DNA of 27,901 nt, from contig NW_026516513.1 in the NCBI RefSeq assembly GCF_025602895.1, positions 1 through 27,901 of the forward strand. The letters run 5' to 3'. Both the position numbers and the translations under genes were made by a program. This document shows positions 1-7,633 of the stretch, in pieces; position 1 is the stretch's first letter; each line of letters opens with the position of its first letter. This stretch comes from Polychytrium aggregatum (taxonomy: Eukaryota; Chytridiomycota; Chytridiomycetes; Polychytriales). The notes under the pieces were generated by a model. It made no database searches. It was not told the origin of the DNA and saw only the letters and a list, made by a program, of their open reading frames with translations.

Positions 1-566
1 TCCCCGATGAATCACCTCGAGTGGAGCAGTCTCGCGGAGGATGGGGCCAGACGACAGCGGCTTACCATCCACGCCTTCCACTGCCAAGGGCGAAGCCTTG
101 GAGCAGGTGGGGACAGAGTGTCGAGCAACAAAGTCCTCGTCGATAAAGTTGCCAGAGGCACCAGAATCGACAAGTCCTTCGCACGACAGAGAATCACCAG
201 AAGGAAGACGAACAGCGACGGGAACAACCACGAGCAACGACGAACAGACGAAACACAAGACTTTGGTTCGGTACCAGCTTCGGCACCAGGGTTGCGGCTA
301 GCACAGACAGTTAACTTTGCCGAGGGTTGGCAGGACAGCTCAGGTATTTGCACCTGTGGATGAGGTGCAGTTCCCAGTGACACCAGAGGTGCCACGGGTA
401 CTATGCCAGAGCTGAGAGTGTCCGCCGGTCCAGAGGCAAGGCGAAGCTGTCCGCACATCACTGCTTCCCCAGTACTTACCAAAGGCACCTTACCAATGTC
501 TTCACTTTCGGAAGGCGGTGGGCACGGCTCCGGTTCAAGGCCTTCACTTAGAACCGGGCCTGGTCG
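1..566 (-). pseudogene. Element A2 pol, N-terminal fragment (protease region), frameshifted
   Basis: This is the start of the Pol polyprotein of A2, entered by -1 frameshifting at 566-572. It matches A1 pol (below 4014), but one A is missing near base 230 and one T is extra near base 8. The first indel shifts the frame just before the protease active-site DSG, so the protease and everything to the second indel are read out of frame. The second indel would bring the frame back. The rest of pol is beyond the window start. A2 is therefore unlikely to make an active polyprotein, although its gag is open. The indels are read by direct comparison with A1; which copy carries the original base is inferred from frame continuity. 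Confidence 0.75.
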
Positions 567-572
567 TTTCCC
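511..572 (-). promoter_or_regulatory. -1 ribosomal frameshift signal, element A2 gag/pol
   Basis: Slippery heptamer G GGA AAC at 572-566 (minus), in gag phase. After an 8-nt spacer comes stem CCGGTTC (557-551) paired with GAACCGG (536-530). Loop bases GAAGGC (545-540) can pair with GCCTTC (516-511), giving a possible H-type pseudoknot. The gag stop TAA is at 550-548. Same sequence as in A1. Confidence 0.8.
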
Positions 573-1525
573 GAACTGAAGTCTTGCACTTCTCCATCTT
601 CGTAAACGATGGTGCGGATGATCCTCGGGCCGGGAGGTCCAGGGGGCGGTCCGGTAGCTCTGGTAGATCCAAACTTGACGGGGCAGTTTCGTACCAAGTG
701 GCCCTTCTTGCCACAGTACAGGCAGAGTCCAAAGCGGCGGCGGCGTTGTTTCTCCTCGGCGGTCAGGGGTCCAGAGACGGCAGAGTCCACTTGCATGGGC
801 TCGGAAACAATGTAGGAGGGGTGCGGCGGAGCGAGGACGGGCGCGGGAGCGATGGCGGGAACGGCAGCGGAGGCGGAACCAAAGGCGAACTGGGAAGACC
901 GGTAGCGGGCAGGCGTGCTTCGGCGCTCTTGACGGCGCTCGCGGATTCGTGCATCGAGCTCGTTACAAAGCTCGATGTACTCCTCCAGATCTCGTGGCAG
1001 AGGGCGAACTCGCGAAAGTTCGTCTCTGACATCATCCGACAAGCCAAGTCGGAAGAACGAGATCTTTGCACCGTCGTTCCAAGTCGTATCGGCGGCAATA
1101 CGAAGGAACTCGGATGCATAGACTGCGCACGGGCGGTTGCCCTGAGACAGTGTGGTGATCACTGACTCGGCAGTCCTGGCCCGATCAGGGTCGTCAAACA
1201 CTTTGGAAAAGCGTTCTAGGAAATCGCCAAAAGAGTTGAGTCGGGGATCACCCATCTCAAGCATCGGAGTCGCCCACTGGAGAGCCGGTCCAGTGAGCAG
1301 ACTAATGACGAATCCGACCTTAATCGGGTCAGCAGGGAACCGGTGGGGCTGCATTCGTATATACAGTTTGCACTGATTTACGAATGCCCGGAACCCTTGC
1401 CGGTTACCGTCGTAACGGTCCGGCATCTGCACGCTGTACCCAGCGGCAGGAGCATCGCGAGCTGTCCGGAGCTCGGCGAGCTCGGCCTCCAAGGCACGGA
1501 GGCGGTCCACGAGGGCAGGATCCAT
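548..1525 (-). CDS. gag: Element A2 Gag (capsid-nucleocapsid)
   Basis: Gag of 325 aa, the structural protein that packages the element RNA into virus-like particles. A charged N-terminal helix with coiled-coil look (about 5-25) is followed by a capsid region (about 35-200) of the retrotransposon-gag/sushi type, with [12 protein letters not shown] and [16 protein letters not shown] Pro/Ala linker follows, then one CCHC zinc knuckle, [14 protein letters not shown], at 268-281. I chose the ATG at 1525 because the A1 copy has the same MDPALV start, while the upstream reading frame changes with the poly-A length in the leader. The ORF is intact and the same length as in A1. Pol follows in the -1 frame. 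Confidence 0.9.
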   Translation of the reverse strand: MDPALVDRLRALEAELAELRTARDAPAAGYSVQMPDRYDGNRQGFRAFVNQCKLYIRMQPHRFPADPIKVGFVISLLTGPALQWATPMLEMGDPRLNSFGDFLERFSKVFDDPDRARTAESVITTLSQGNRPCAVYASEFLRIAADTTWNDGAKISFFRLGLSDDVRDELSRVRPLPRDLEEYIELCNELDARIRERRQERRSTPARYRSSQFAFGSASAAVPAIAPAPVLAPPHPSYIVSEPMQVDSAVSGPLTAEEKQRRRRFGLCLYCGKKGHLVRNCPVKFGSTRATGPPPGPPGPRIIRTIVYEDGEVQDFSSGNDQARF

Positions 1526-1691
1526 GGCGGGACTGGGACTGGGACTGGGAAAAAAAAAAAAAAGCGAGGAGGTTCAAGAACAGGAGAGCGAAGAGGGCTC
1601 AGACACAAGTGTGCTTGAGGTTCGGACAGGACTAGGAAAGGGGCGGGGCTAGGAGCGGAAGATACCAAGCAGGTGGTATCAGTAGAAGAGA

Positions 1692-1702
1692 GTTCGAACA
1701 AA
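1692..1702 (-). promoter_or_regulatory. Self-primer binding site, element A2
   Basis: Minus strand TTTGTTCGAAC, 1 nt after the LTR end, is the exact reverse complement of GTTCGAACAAA (1801-1791) in the same LTR. That segment lies about 33-40 nt downstream of the TATA box, close to the expected RNA 5' end. The layout matches Tf1-type self-priming. Priming itself is inferred. Confidence 0.6.
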
Positions 1703-1703
1703 G

Positions 1704-2122
1704 TGTAAGGAGTGAACAAGCGCAAGGACGAAGACCAAGTGCTTGGTATGAGCTTTATTAGCTTTTAGCCCCGAACACCAAAGAACAAGTTTTGTTCGAA
1801 CTGGTGTTCAACATAGGCTCAGACATGCAGGGCTATTTATAGACCGGGAGAAGGTCGAGGGGCAAAAGTGGGCGAGAAGGGTGGAGCATCACAGAGAAGC
1901 GAGAAGGGGGTGCGAGAGTGGCTGGTGTGCAAGCGAGAGAGGCTTGGCACAGCCCGGGGACATGTGCCGAGCGGTGGGGGAGGCAGGAAACCAGTAGACG
2001 CGGGTGGCAACGGCGCGTGCTCATGCATGGGGGCAAACAAACACGTGGGGACTCATGATTGGTGCGGAGGGCGAGAGCATGCGGGACAATCTCATTGGTC
2101 CGTTGTGATGCTGGTCATCACA
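1704..2122 (-). repeat. 5' LTR of element A2 (419 bp)
   Basis: Begins TGTGATG and ends CTTACA on the minus strand. Its boundaries are set by comparison with 5151-5569, as the flanks differ outside. TATA box TATAAATA at 1841-1834. An AATAAA polyadenylation-type signal lies downstream (the + strand reads tttatt near 1756). The outer end is a perfect palindrome: TGTGATG, 5-nt loop, CATCACA (2104-2122). Confidence 0.9.
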
Positions 2123-4014
2123 ATACCGATGCCCTCGGGCGAGACCATGAAACCAAGGAACGAGACCGAGGTTTTGGAGAACTCGCACTTCTCCAGCTTG
2201 CAATACAGCTTTGCAGCTCGGAGCTTCGAGAGGACCTGCTTGACGTGCTCTACATGCTGCGACGGATCAGCACTGTAGATCAAGATATCGTCAAGATACG
2301 CAATTGCGAACTGGTCCAACTCGGTGCGCAGGACGTCGTTGATGAAGTGCTGGAACGTCGCTGGCGCGTTGGTGAGCCCAAAGGGCATCACCAAGTACTC
2401 GAAGTGCCCATATCGAGTACGGAAAGCTGTCTTCCACTCGTCCCCGGAGCGGATGCGCAGCAGATTGTAGGCTCCACGAAGGTCCAGCTTAGTGAACACC
2501 TTCGCGCCTCGAAGTCGGTCCAGCAGCTCGCCGATCAGCGGTAAAGGGTAACGGTTCTTTACCGTGATACCGTTCAGTGCGCGGTAGTCAACGCAAAGAC
2601 GAAGTGAGCCGTCCTTCTTCTTGACGAAGAGGATTGGTGAGCCTGCTGGGGACGACGAAGGACGAACGAATCCCTTGGCAAGATTCTCGTCGAGATAGTC
2701 ACGCAGAGCGTGAAGTTCGGGCTCGGACAGTGAGTACAGAGGCCCGAACTTTGGCGACTTGCCCGGCTCCAAGTCAATGGGGCAGTCATAAGGGCGATGC
2801 GGAGGCAAGGAGTCAGCTTCCTGTTTAGAGAAAACAGACAGGAAGTCCTTGTACTCCGCAGGCACTTCGACAGTCGCAGTGCTCGGCTCGTCAGTGGGCA
2901 GGACATGGACCTGAAAGATGGTCAGGGGTTGCGTTCCATGCCTGCATGCATCCAAAGACTCGCGCATCGAGCGGTAATCAATGCTGCAGACGCGGAGAGG
3001 AGCGTCCGAGCTGAGAGGAGGGGCGTGGACAAGGTCAGAATAATGTTCGACGGTTACTTTATTCTGAACAATGTCCGAAGAACAAACAACAGGAGGAGGT
3101 ACATCAAGGAGGGAAAGAGAACTGACAACAGAAGAAGGGGTTTGGGAAGAGCGAAGGGGTTCGGGAGGAACAAGACAAGAAGGGGAAGACGAAGGTGGGA
3201 GCGTAGGAGAGGAGCTTAGATCAATCAAAGGAGTGGAATCATCAAGAAGGGGAGTGACATTGGAGGAAGTGGAGCAAGACGAAAGAGAAGTAGTGCATGG
3301 AGAGGGGTCGGAATCAACAGAAGGAGGGAGACAAAGAAGACCGCGAGACCAGACAATCTTGGGCTCGGCGGTGCGCAACCAAGGAAAGCCAAGGATAAGT
3401 GGTTGATGTGGAGACCTGATCACATCGAACCGAAGGCGTTGCGAGACGTCCCCGAGAATCACCTCGAGTGGAGCAGTCTCGCGGAGGATGGGGCCAGACG
3501 ACAGCGGCTTACCATCCACGCCTTCCACTGCCAAGGGCGAAGCCTTGGAGCAGGTGGGGACAGAGTGTCGAGCAACAAAGTCCTCGTCGATAAAGTTGCC
3601 AGAGGCACCAGAATCGACAAGTCCTTCGCACGACAGAGAATCACCAGAAGGAAGACGAACAGCGACGGGAACAACCAACGAGCAACGACGAACAGACGAA
3701 ACACAAGACTTTGGTTCGGTACCAGCTTCGGCACCAGGGTTGCGGCTAGCACAGACAGTTAACTTTGCCGAGGGTTGGCAGGACAGCTCAGGTATTTGCA
3801 CCTGTGGATGAGGTGCAGTTCCCAGTGACACCAGAGGTGCCACGGGTACTATGCCAGAGCTGAGAGTGTCCGCCGGTCCAGAGGCAAGGCGAAGCTGTCC
3901 GCACATCACTGCTTCCCCAGTACTTACCAAAGGCACCTTACCAATGTCTTCACTTTCGGAAGGCGGTGGGCACGGCTCCGGTTCAAGGCCTTCACTTAGA
4001 ACCGGGCCTGGTCG
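2123..4014 (-). pseudogene. pol: Element A1 Pol: protease and reverse transcriptase, truncated by A2
   Basis: Pol polyprotein of the sushi/Tf1 type. The frame is open from the -1 frameshift site at 4014. Numbered from the GTG at 3936, the aspartic protease motif VDSGASGNF starts near residue 107. A Ser/Pro-rich linker follows. RT runs from about 390 with [23 protein letters not shown], the [13 protein letters not shown] segment and catalytic YLDD at 547-550. It then breaks after the FLGF motif, near residue 605, where A2's LTR begins; the last codons of the open frame are LTR sequence. RNase H and integrase are missing in view. No AUG precedes the protease in a usable position, so translation as a Gag-Pol fusion is expected. 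Confidence 0.9.
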
Positions 4015-4020
4015 TTTCCC
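3959..4020 (-). promoter_or_regulatory. -1 ribosomal frameshift signal with possible pseudoknot, element A1
   Basis: Heptamer G GGA AAC (4020-4014) lies in gag phase, and the gag stop TAA is at 3998-3996. An 8-nt spacer leads to a 7-bp stem, CCGGTTC (4005-3999) with GAACCGG (3984-3978), and a 14-nt loop. Loop GAAGGC (3993-3988) is complementary to GCCTTC (3964-3959). Pol is open in exactly the -1 frame. GGGAAAC with a downstream pseudoknot is also the known arrangement in the sushi-derived mammalian gene PEG10. Confidence 0.85.
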
Positions 4021-4973
4021 GAACTGAAGTCTTGCACTTCTCCATCTTCGTAAACGATGGTGCGGATGATCCTCGGGCCGGGAGGTCCAGGGGGCGGTCC
4101 GGTAGCTCTGGTAGATCCAAACTTGACGGGGCAGTTTCGTACCAAGTGGCCCTTCTTGCCACAGTACAGGCAGAGTCCAAAGCGGCGGCGGCGTTGTTTC
4201 TCCTCGGCGGTCAGGGGTCCAGAGACGGCAGAGTCCACTTGCATGGGCTCGGAAACAATGTAGGAGGGGTGCGGCGGAGCGAGGACGGGCGCGGGAGCGA
4301 TGGCGGGAACGGCAGCGGAGGCGGAACCAAAGGCGAACTGGGAAGACCGGTAGCGGGCAGGCGTGCTTCGGCGCTCTTGACGGCGCTCGCGGATTCGTGC
4401 ATCGAGCTCGTTACAAAGCTCGATGTACTCCTCCAGATCTCGTGGCAGAGGGCGAACTCGCGAAAGTTCGTCTCTGACATCATCCGACAAGCCAAGTCGG
4501 AAGAACGAGATCTTTGCACCGTCGTTCCAAGTCGTATCGGCGGCAATACGAAGGAACTCGGATGCATAGACTGCGCACGGGCGGTTGCCCTGAGACAGTG
4601 TGGTGATCACTGACTCGGCAGTCCTGGCCCGATCAGGGTCGTCAAACACTTTGGAAAAGCGTTCTAGGAAATCGCCAAAAGAGTTGAGTCGGGGATCACC
4701 CATCTCAAGCATCGGAGTCGCCCACTGGAGAGCCGGTCCAGTGAGCAGACTAATGACGAATCCGACCTTAATCGGGTCAGCAGGGAACCGGTGGGGCTGC
4801 ATTCGTATATACAGTTTGCACTGATTTACGAATGCCCGGAACCCTTGCCGGTTACCGTCGTAACGGTCCGGCATCTGCACGCTGTACCCAGCGGCAGGAG
4901 CATCGCGAGCTGTCCGGAGCTCGGCGAGCTCGGCCTCCAAGGCACGGAGGCGGTCCACGAGGGCAGGATCCAT
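3996..4973 (-). CDS. gag: Element A1 Gag (capsid-nucleocapsid)
   Basis: 325 aa and equivalent to the A2 Gag. It has an N-terminal helix rich in Leu/Glu/Arg, a sushi-type capsid region (motifs near 47-58 and 71-85), a Pro/Ala linker near 220-245, and the CCHC knuckle [14 protein letters not shown] at 268-281. The acidic tail holds the frameshift site in its last codons. The frame stays open upstream through the poly-A tract to 5024, but that extension is not shared with A2, whose poly-A tract is one base longer. The ATG at 4973 is therefore preferred. Confidence 0.9.
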   Translation of the reverse strand: MDPALVDRLRALEAELAELRTARDAPAAGYSVQMPDRYDGNRQGFRAFVNQCKLYIRMQPHRFPADPIKVGFVISLLTGPALQWATPMLEMGDPRLNSFGDFLERFSKVFDDPDRARTAESVITTLSQGNRPCAVYASEFLRIAADTTWNDGAKISFFRLGLSDDVRDELSRVRPLPRDLEEYIELCNELDARIRERRQERRSTPARYRSSQFAFGSASAAVPAIAPAPVLAPPHPSYIVSEPMQVDSAVSGPLTAEEKQRRRRFGLCLYCGKKGHLVRNCPVKFGSTRATGPPPGPPGPRIIRTIVYEDGEVQDFSSGNDQARF

Positions 4974-5150
4974 GGCGGGACTGGGACTGGGACTGGGAAA
5001 AAAAAAAAAAGCGAGGAGGTTCAAGAACAGGAGAGCGAAGAGGGCTCAGACACAAGTGTGCTTGAGGTTCGGACAGGACTAGGAAAGGGGCGGGGCTAGG
5101 AGCGGAAGATACCAAGCAGGTGGTATCAGTAGAAGAGAGTTCGAACAAAG
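4974..5150 (-). other. Element A1 leader between LTR and gag
   Basis: Untranslated leader of 177 nt including the primer site. It holds an inverted repeat GATACCA-6 nt-TGGTATC (5108-5127), a 13-base A run on the + strand (4998-5010; 14 bases in A2) and a short GGGACT tandem next to the gag start. No other gene is seen here. The matching A2 leader is 1526-1703. Confidence 0.7.
5139..5149 (-). promoter_or_regulatory. Self-primer binding site, element A1
   Basis: TTTGTTCGAAC (minus), 1 nt inside the LTR end, is perfectly complementary over 11 nt to GTTCGAACAAA (5248-5238). That segment starts about 33-40 nt after the TATA box (5288-5281). Eight of the bases form the palindrome GTTCGAAC, so part of the match is self-complementary by nature. 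Confidence 0.6.
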
Positions 5151-5569
5151 TGTAAGGAGTGAACAAGCGCAAGGACGAAGACCAAGTGCTTGGTATGAGC
5201 TTTATTAGCTTTTAGCCCCGAACACCAAAGAACAAGTTTTGTTCGAACTGGTGTTCAACATAGGCTCAGACATGCAGGGCTATTTATAGACCGGGAGAAG
5301 GTCGAGGGGCAAAAGTGGGCGAGAAGGGTGGAGCATCACAGAGAAGCGAGAAGGGGGTGCGAGAGTGGCTGGTGTGCAAGCGAGAGAGGCTTGGCACAGC
5401 CCGGGGACATGTGCCGAGCGGTGGGGGAGGCAGGAAACCAGTAGACGCGGGTGGCAACGGCGCGTGCTCATGCATGGGGGCAAACAAACACGTGGGGACT
5501 CATGATTGGTGCGGAGGGCGAGAGCATGCGGGACAATCTCATTGGTCCGTTGTGATGCTGGTCATCACA
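5151..5569 (-). repeat. 5' LTR of element A1 (419 bp)
   Basis: TGTGATG...CTTACA on the minus strand, the same length as the A2 LTR. TATA box at 5288-5281, and a palindromic outer end at 5551-5569. It acts as the promoter for the minus-strand transcript. Confidence 0.9.
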
Positions 5570-5877
5570 GTAGGAGATGGTATCTCCGACGCTGTGCTGC
5601 GCGTACTGCGCGTACTGCGCGGCGCAGTGGGTCGTGACCTGTGCTGCGCTTTGCGTTTTCACGCACCGCAGGCAGGCCACCGCAGGGTATACCTGCGGGT
5701 TGCCCCCGTTCCCCCCGTTTGTCTGGAGTTCGGTTTTATCGTGAATAAACGTAAGTGCTCCCCGAGCTCACCCGTCCGCTAGAGTAGCCTAGCACCGCCC
5801 TGTTCTGCCCCGTCCTGTCTTGTCTTGTACCCCCTCCCTCCCCGTCTTGCCCCAACGTCCCAGTAGTGGACGTTACA
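5570..5877 (+). repeat. 5' LTR of element B (308 of 309 bp)
   Basis: Matches 15857-16165 by eye except that the leading T is absent at the junction with A1. It ends GTTACA, directly before the primer site. It contains a GCGCGTACT tandem near 5605 and AATAAA at 5744-5749. An inverted repeat AACGTCC/GGACGTT ends 3 bp before its 3' terminus. Confidence 0.92.
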
Positions 5878-5889
5878 TGGTAGCATCGG
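5878..5889 (+). promoter_or_regulatory. tRNA-type primer binding site, element B
   Basis: TGGTAGCATCGG begins immediately after the LTR. TGG at this place is the complement of a tRNA CCA end. The TGGTAGC start implies an A1:U72 acceptor pair, typical of initiator tRNA-Met; the tRNA identity is inferred. B has A at 5890 where C has G. Confidence 0.7.
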
Positions 5890-5999
5890 AAATCCTCGTC
5901 TTGTTTTCGTCCTGTTTGTCCTCTTTCTAGATCCTCAAGCTGGATCCCGCCTCTCTTGCCGACCGACTCTCCTCTCTGTCCCTGGAGCCTGCCCCTGCC

Positions 6000-6821
6000 A
6001 TGAGCAACCCCCGCCCACTTCCGGAAGCCTTCCTCAAGACCTTCCGTGCCCCAGTGTTTACTGGGAAGAGCCGCTCCTCCTCGGTGGAGGACTGGCTGCA
6101 GCAACTCGAGGACTACCTCGATGCTGCCCAAGTCGCCCCCACCCACCACATCGTCGCCGCCAAGCTCTGCTTAAAGGACCAGGCGTACCGTTGGTACCGC
6201 CGCCAAGGGTTCGACGAGCAGAGCGAAGGTGTGTTTGACGACTTCAAGGACCGCCTCCGTCGCCGCTTCGGCAGCCCCAATGCTGAACTCATTGCCCGTG
6301 ACAAGCTATACTCTCTCGTGCAGCGTGGTTCTGTGACCCGCTACATCGAGGAGTTTGAAGACCTCTCCTCCCAGATTGAGGAGCTGGGCTCTGCTGATGC
6401 GATGTACCTCTTCCAGAAGGGCCTCAAGCCCAAGATCAGAGAGTACATCGCCAGCAACCCTGATGCCCGCAAGTCCCTGGACGTGATGATGGACGTTGCC
6501 GAGAACCTCGACAACGTCCAGTACCATGGCCGCCAGTTCTACCCGCAGCTGGCAGGCGGCCATCGGTCTCATCACGTCCCAGCCCGTCCGCCTCGCCCGG
6601 CCCCGCCCGCAAGACCCATGCCTGAGCCCATGGACGTTGACGTCAACGCCATGGAGGCTCGTGGCCCTCCCCGCTCCCGGTTCCAGCAAGCTGCCACTGT
6701 CTCCCCCAAGGACAGACAGAAGCAGGAGGACCTCCGCCATGGTTCCTGCTTCTTCTGTCACCGACCGGGACACCAGGCCAAGGAGTGCCCCATGAAGTCG
6801 GGAAACGGCCGACCCTACTAG
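6000..6821 (+). CDS. gag: Element B Gag
   Basis: Gag of 273 aa starting at the ATG following the 122-nt leader. The capsid region (about 10-180) has the retrotransposon-gag pattern, with [13 protein letters not shown], an AYRWYR segment and the RRRFGSPN loop. A His/Pro/Arg-rich linker (about 185-215) precedes the CCHC zinc knuckle [14 protein letters not shown] at 250-263. The stop TAG lies inside the frameshift hairpin, and pol follows in the -1 frame. I found no difference from the Gag of C. The protein assembles the virus-like particle and binds the element RNA. Confidence 0.92.
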   Translation: MSNPRPLPEAFLKTFRAPVFTGKSRSSSVEDWLQQLEDYLDAAQVAPTHHIVAAKLCLKDQAYRWYRRQGFDEQSEGVFDDFKDRLRRRFGSPNAELIARDKLYSLVQRGSVTRYIEEFEDLSSQIEELGSADAMYLFQKGLKPKIREYIASNPDARKSLDVMMDVAENLDNVQYHGRQFYPQLAGGHRSHHVPARPPRPAPPARPMPEPMDVDVNAMEARGPPRSRFQQAATVSPKDRQKQEDLRHGSCFFCHRPGHQAKECPMKSGNGRPY

Positions 6822-6843
6822 GTGGCTCTGGAGCCCTAGTAGG
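6800..6843 (+). promoter_or_regulatory. -1 ribosomal frameshift signal, element B
   Basis: Heptamer G GGA AAC (6800-6806) in gag phase, a 7-nt spacer, then a perfect 9-bp stem CCTACTAGG (6814-6822) / CCTAGTAGG (6835-6843) with a 12-nt loop that has its own GGCTC/GAGCC pairing. The gag stop TAG (6819-6821) is within the stem. Confidence 0.88.
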
Positions 6844-7341
6844 AGACCAACGCCGTGGATTGCTCAATGCAGTCCACGCGTCTCCAGAGGAAGTTCACCT
6901 CGCCCCCTCCCCCGAAGGAGAAACAAACCAAGTGTTGTGCGTCGTGCGAGAGGTGCATGGTGGCGCAAGCCGCCTGCCTCTCCACGAACGTGAAGAGAAA
7001 ACCAAAATTGAAAACCAAAACAAAAAAGAAAATCAAGAACCCTTGAGGGACAGGACCGCCTGTGCCCTCACCCCTGTCAAGTCGTGTGTGTCGGATGCTT
7101 CCGACATGTGTCCGCAAGCCGTGGACGTCGTGTGCAATGGCGTGCTGACGCCGCAGGCCCCCGCAATGGCCGAACCCTATCCAAAATGTCCGAGTGGCCG
7201 TGATGAAGCCAACCAAGACCAAGTGTCGCCCGTTCCCCCAAGTCAAGTCATGGTGCAGGAGGCTGTGCAGGAGGACCATGAAGAGTCCCTGCTGTACCTC
7301 CCTGCCACCGTCCAAGGTCACACCGTCCGAATGATGGTGGA

Positions 7342-7346
7342 CTCTG
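7342..7346. repeat. Target site duplication of D, left copy (CTCTG)
   Basis: CTCTG directly precedes D. The same five bases follow D at 12472-12476, and the uninterrupted sequence in C has one copy. Confidence 0.95.
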
Positions 7347-7616
7347 TGTAACGGGGATGGGAACTGGGCTGGGACTGGACCTGGGCTGGGACTGAACTGG
7401 GATCGGGCTGGGACTGGTTTTACTGGCGTTGTCTGCCTGGAGTTTATTTGTTAAGCTCAAGGGCATCCTATTTATCGACCCTCCTCTCGCGGTCCGCAGG
7501 CGGTGAGCTGGTGCCTGCGGTCGGCGGGCGTGGCTGCGGAAGGTGCGGATGCCTGCGGACGAGGCTGCGGAGCGGAGTTGGCAGAGTCATCGGCGGCCTT
7601 GCTGCGCTCTGTCACA
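7347..7616 (-). repeat. 3' LTR of element D (270 bp)
   Basis: On the minus strand it runs TGTGAC...GTTACA. I see no difference from 12202-12471. TATA-like GATAAATAG is at 7476-7468. Confidence 0.95.
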
Positions 7617-7632
7617 TCACCCCTTCTTTAAA
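7617..7632 (-). promoter_or_regulatory. Polypurine tract, element D
   Basis: Minus-strand AAAGAAGGGG followed by TGA lies against the 3' LTR. It is the expected primer for plus-strand DNA synthesis. The pol stop codon is only 17 bp from the LTR. Confidence 0.7.
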
Positions 7633-7633
7633 G

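Larger units (their letters stand above)
1..2122 (-). mobile_element. Ty3/gypsy element A2 (5' part; Tf1/sushi type)
   Basis: Read on the minus strand this is 5' LTR (1704-2122), self-primer binding site, gag (548-1525) and the start of pol, running off the window at base 1. It repeats 3448-5569 (A1) over its whole visible length with only small indels. Its right flank is ATACC, inside A1's RT coding sequence, so it appears to be inserted into A1 in the same orientation. The other end and second target duplication lie outside the window. Confidence 0.9.
2123..5569 (-). mobile_element. Ty3/gypsy element A1 (5' part; Tf1/sushi type)
   Basis: On the minus strand: 5' LTR (5151-5569), self-primer site, leader, gag (3996-4973), frameshift signal and pol through protease and most of RT. 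It then stops at 2123 against the LTR of A2. RNase H, integrase and the 3' LTR are expected beyond A2, left of the window. Its right flank GTAGG (5570-5574) is the start of B's LTR lacking its first T. This fits insertion of A1 into B's LTR with a 5-bp duplication. Confidence 0.9.
6785..7346 (+). pseudogene. pol: Element B Pol, N-terminal part up to protease active site (interrupted by D)
   Basis: This is the N-terminal segment of B Pol. It overlaps the gag end in the -1 frame, starts without an AUG and is entered at the slippery site at 6800-6806. A low-complexity, Lys/Asn/Gln-containing spacer leads to the start of the aspartic protease. The protein is cut exactly within the catalytic motif: VDS is encoded here and GASCNF resumes after D. 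The 5 bases CTCTG (7342-7346) are the left target duplication. In C the same protein continues uninterrupted, which shows the break is caused by D. As placed, B can express Gag but only this Pol stub. Confidence 0.9.

Noticed and set aside
518..1165. Plus-strand ORF of 215 codons, repeated at 3966-4613
   Set aside because: Exact antisense of family A gag; repetition is due to the element copies, not to an independent gene.
1674..1682. TGGTATCAG on the plus strand, resembling a plant-type initiator tRNA primer site (also 5121-5129)
   Set aside because: It is on the wrong strand for element A and is one arm of a local inverted repeat; the LTR boundary lies elsewhere.
4974..5024. N-terminal extension of A1 Gag through the poly-A tract
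   Set aside because: It is not in the same frame in A2 because the A run differs by one base, so the ATG at 4973 is the shared start.
5595..5630. Tandem GCGCGTACT units as a possible CRISPR or satellite array
   Set aside because: Only two short units within each B/C LTR, with no spacers; a simple internal LTR repeat.
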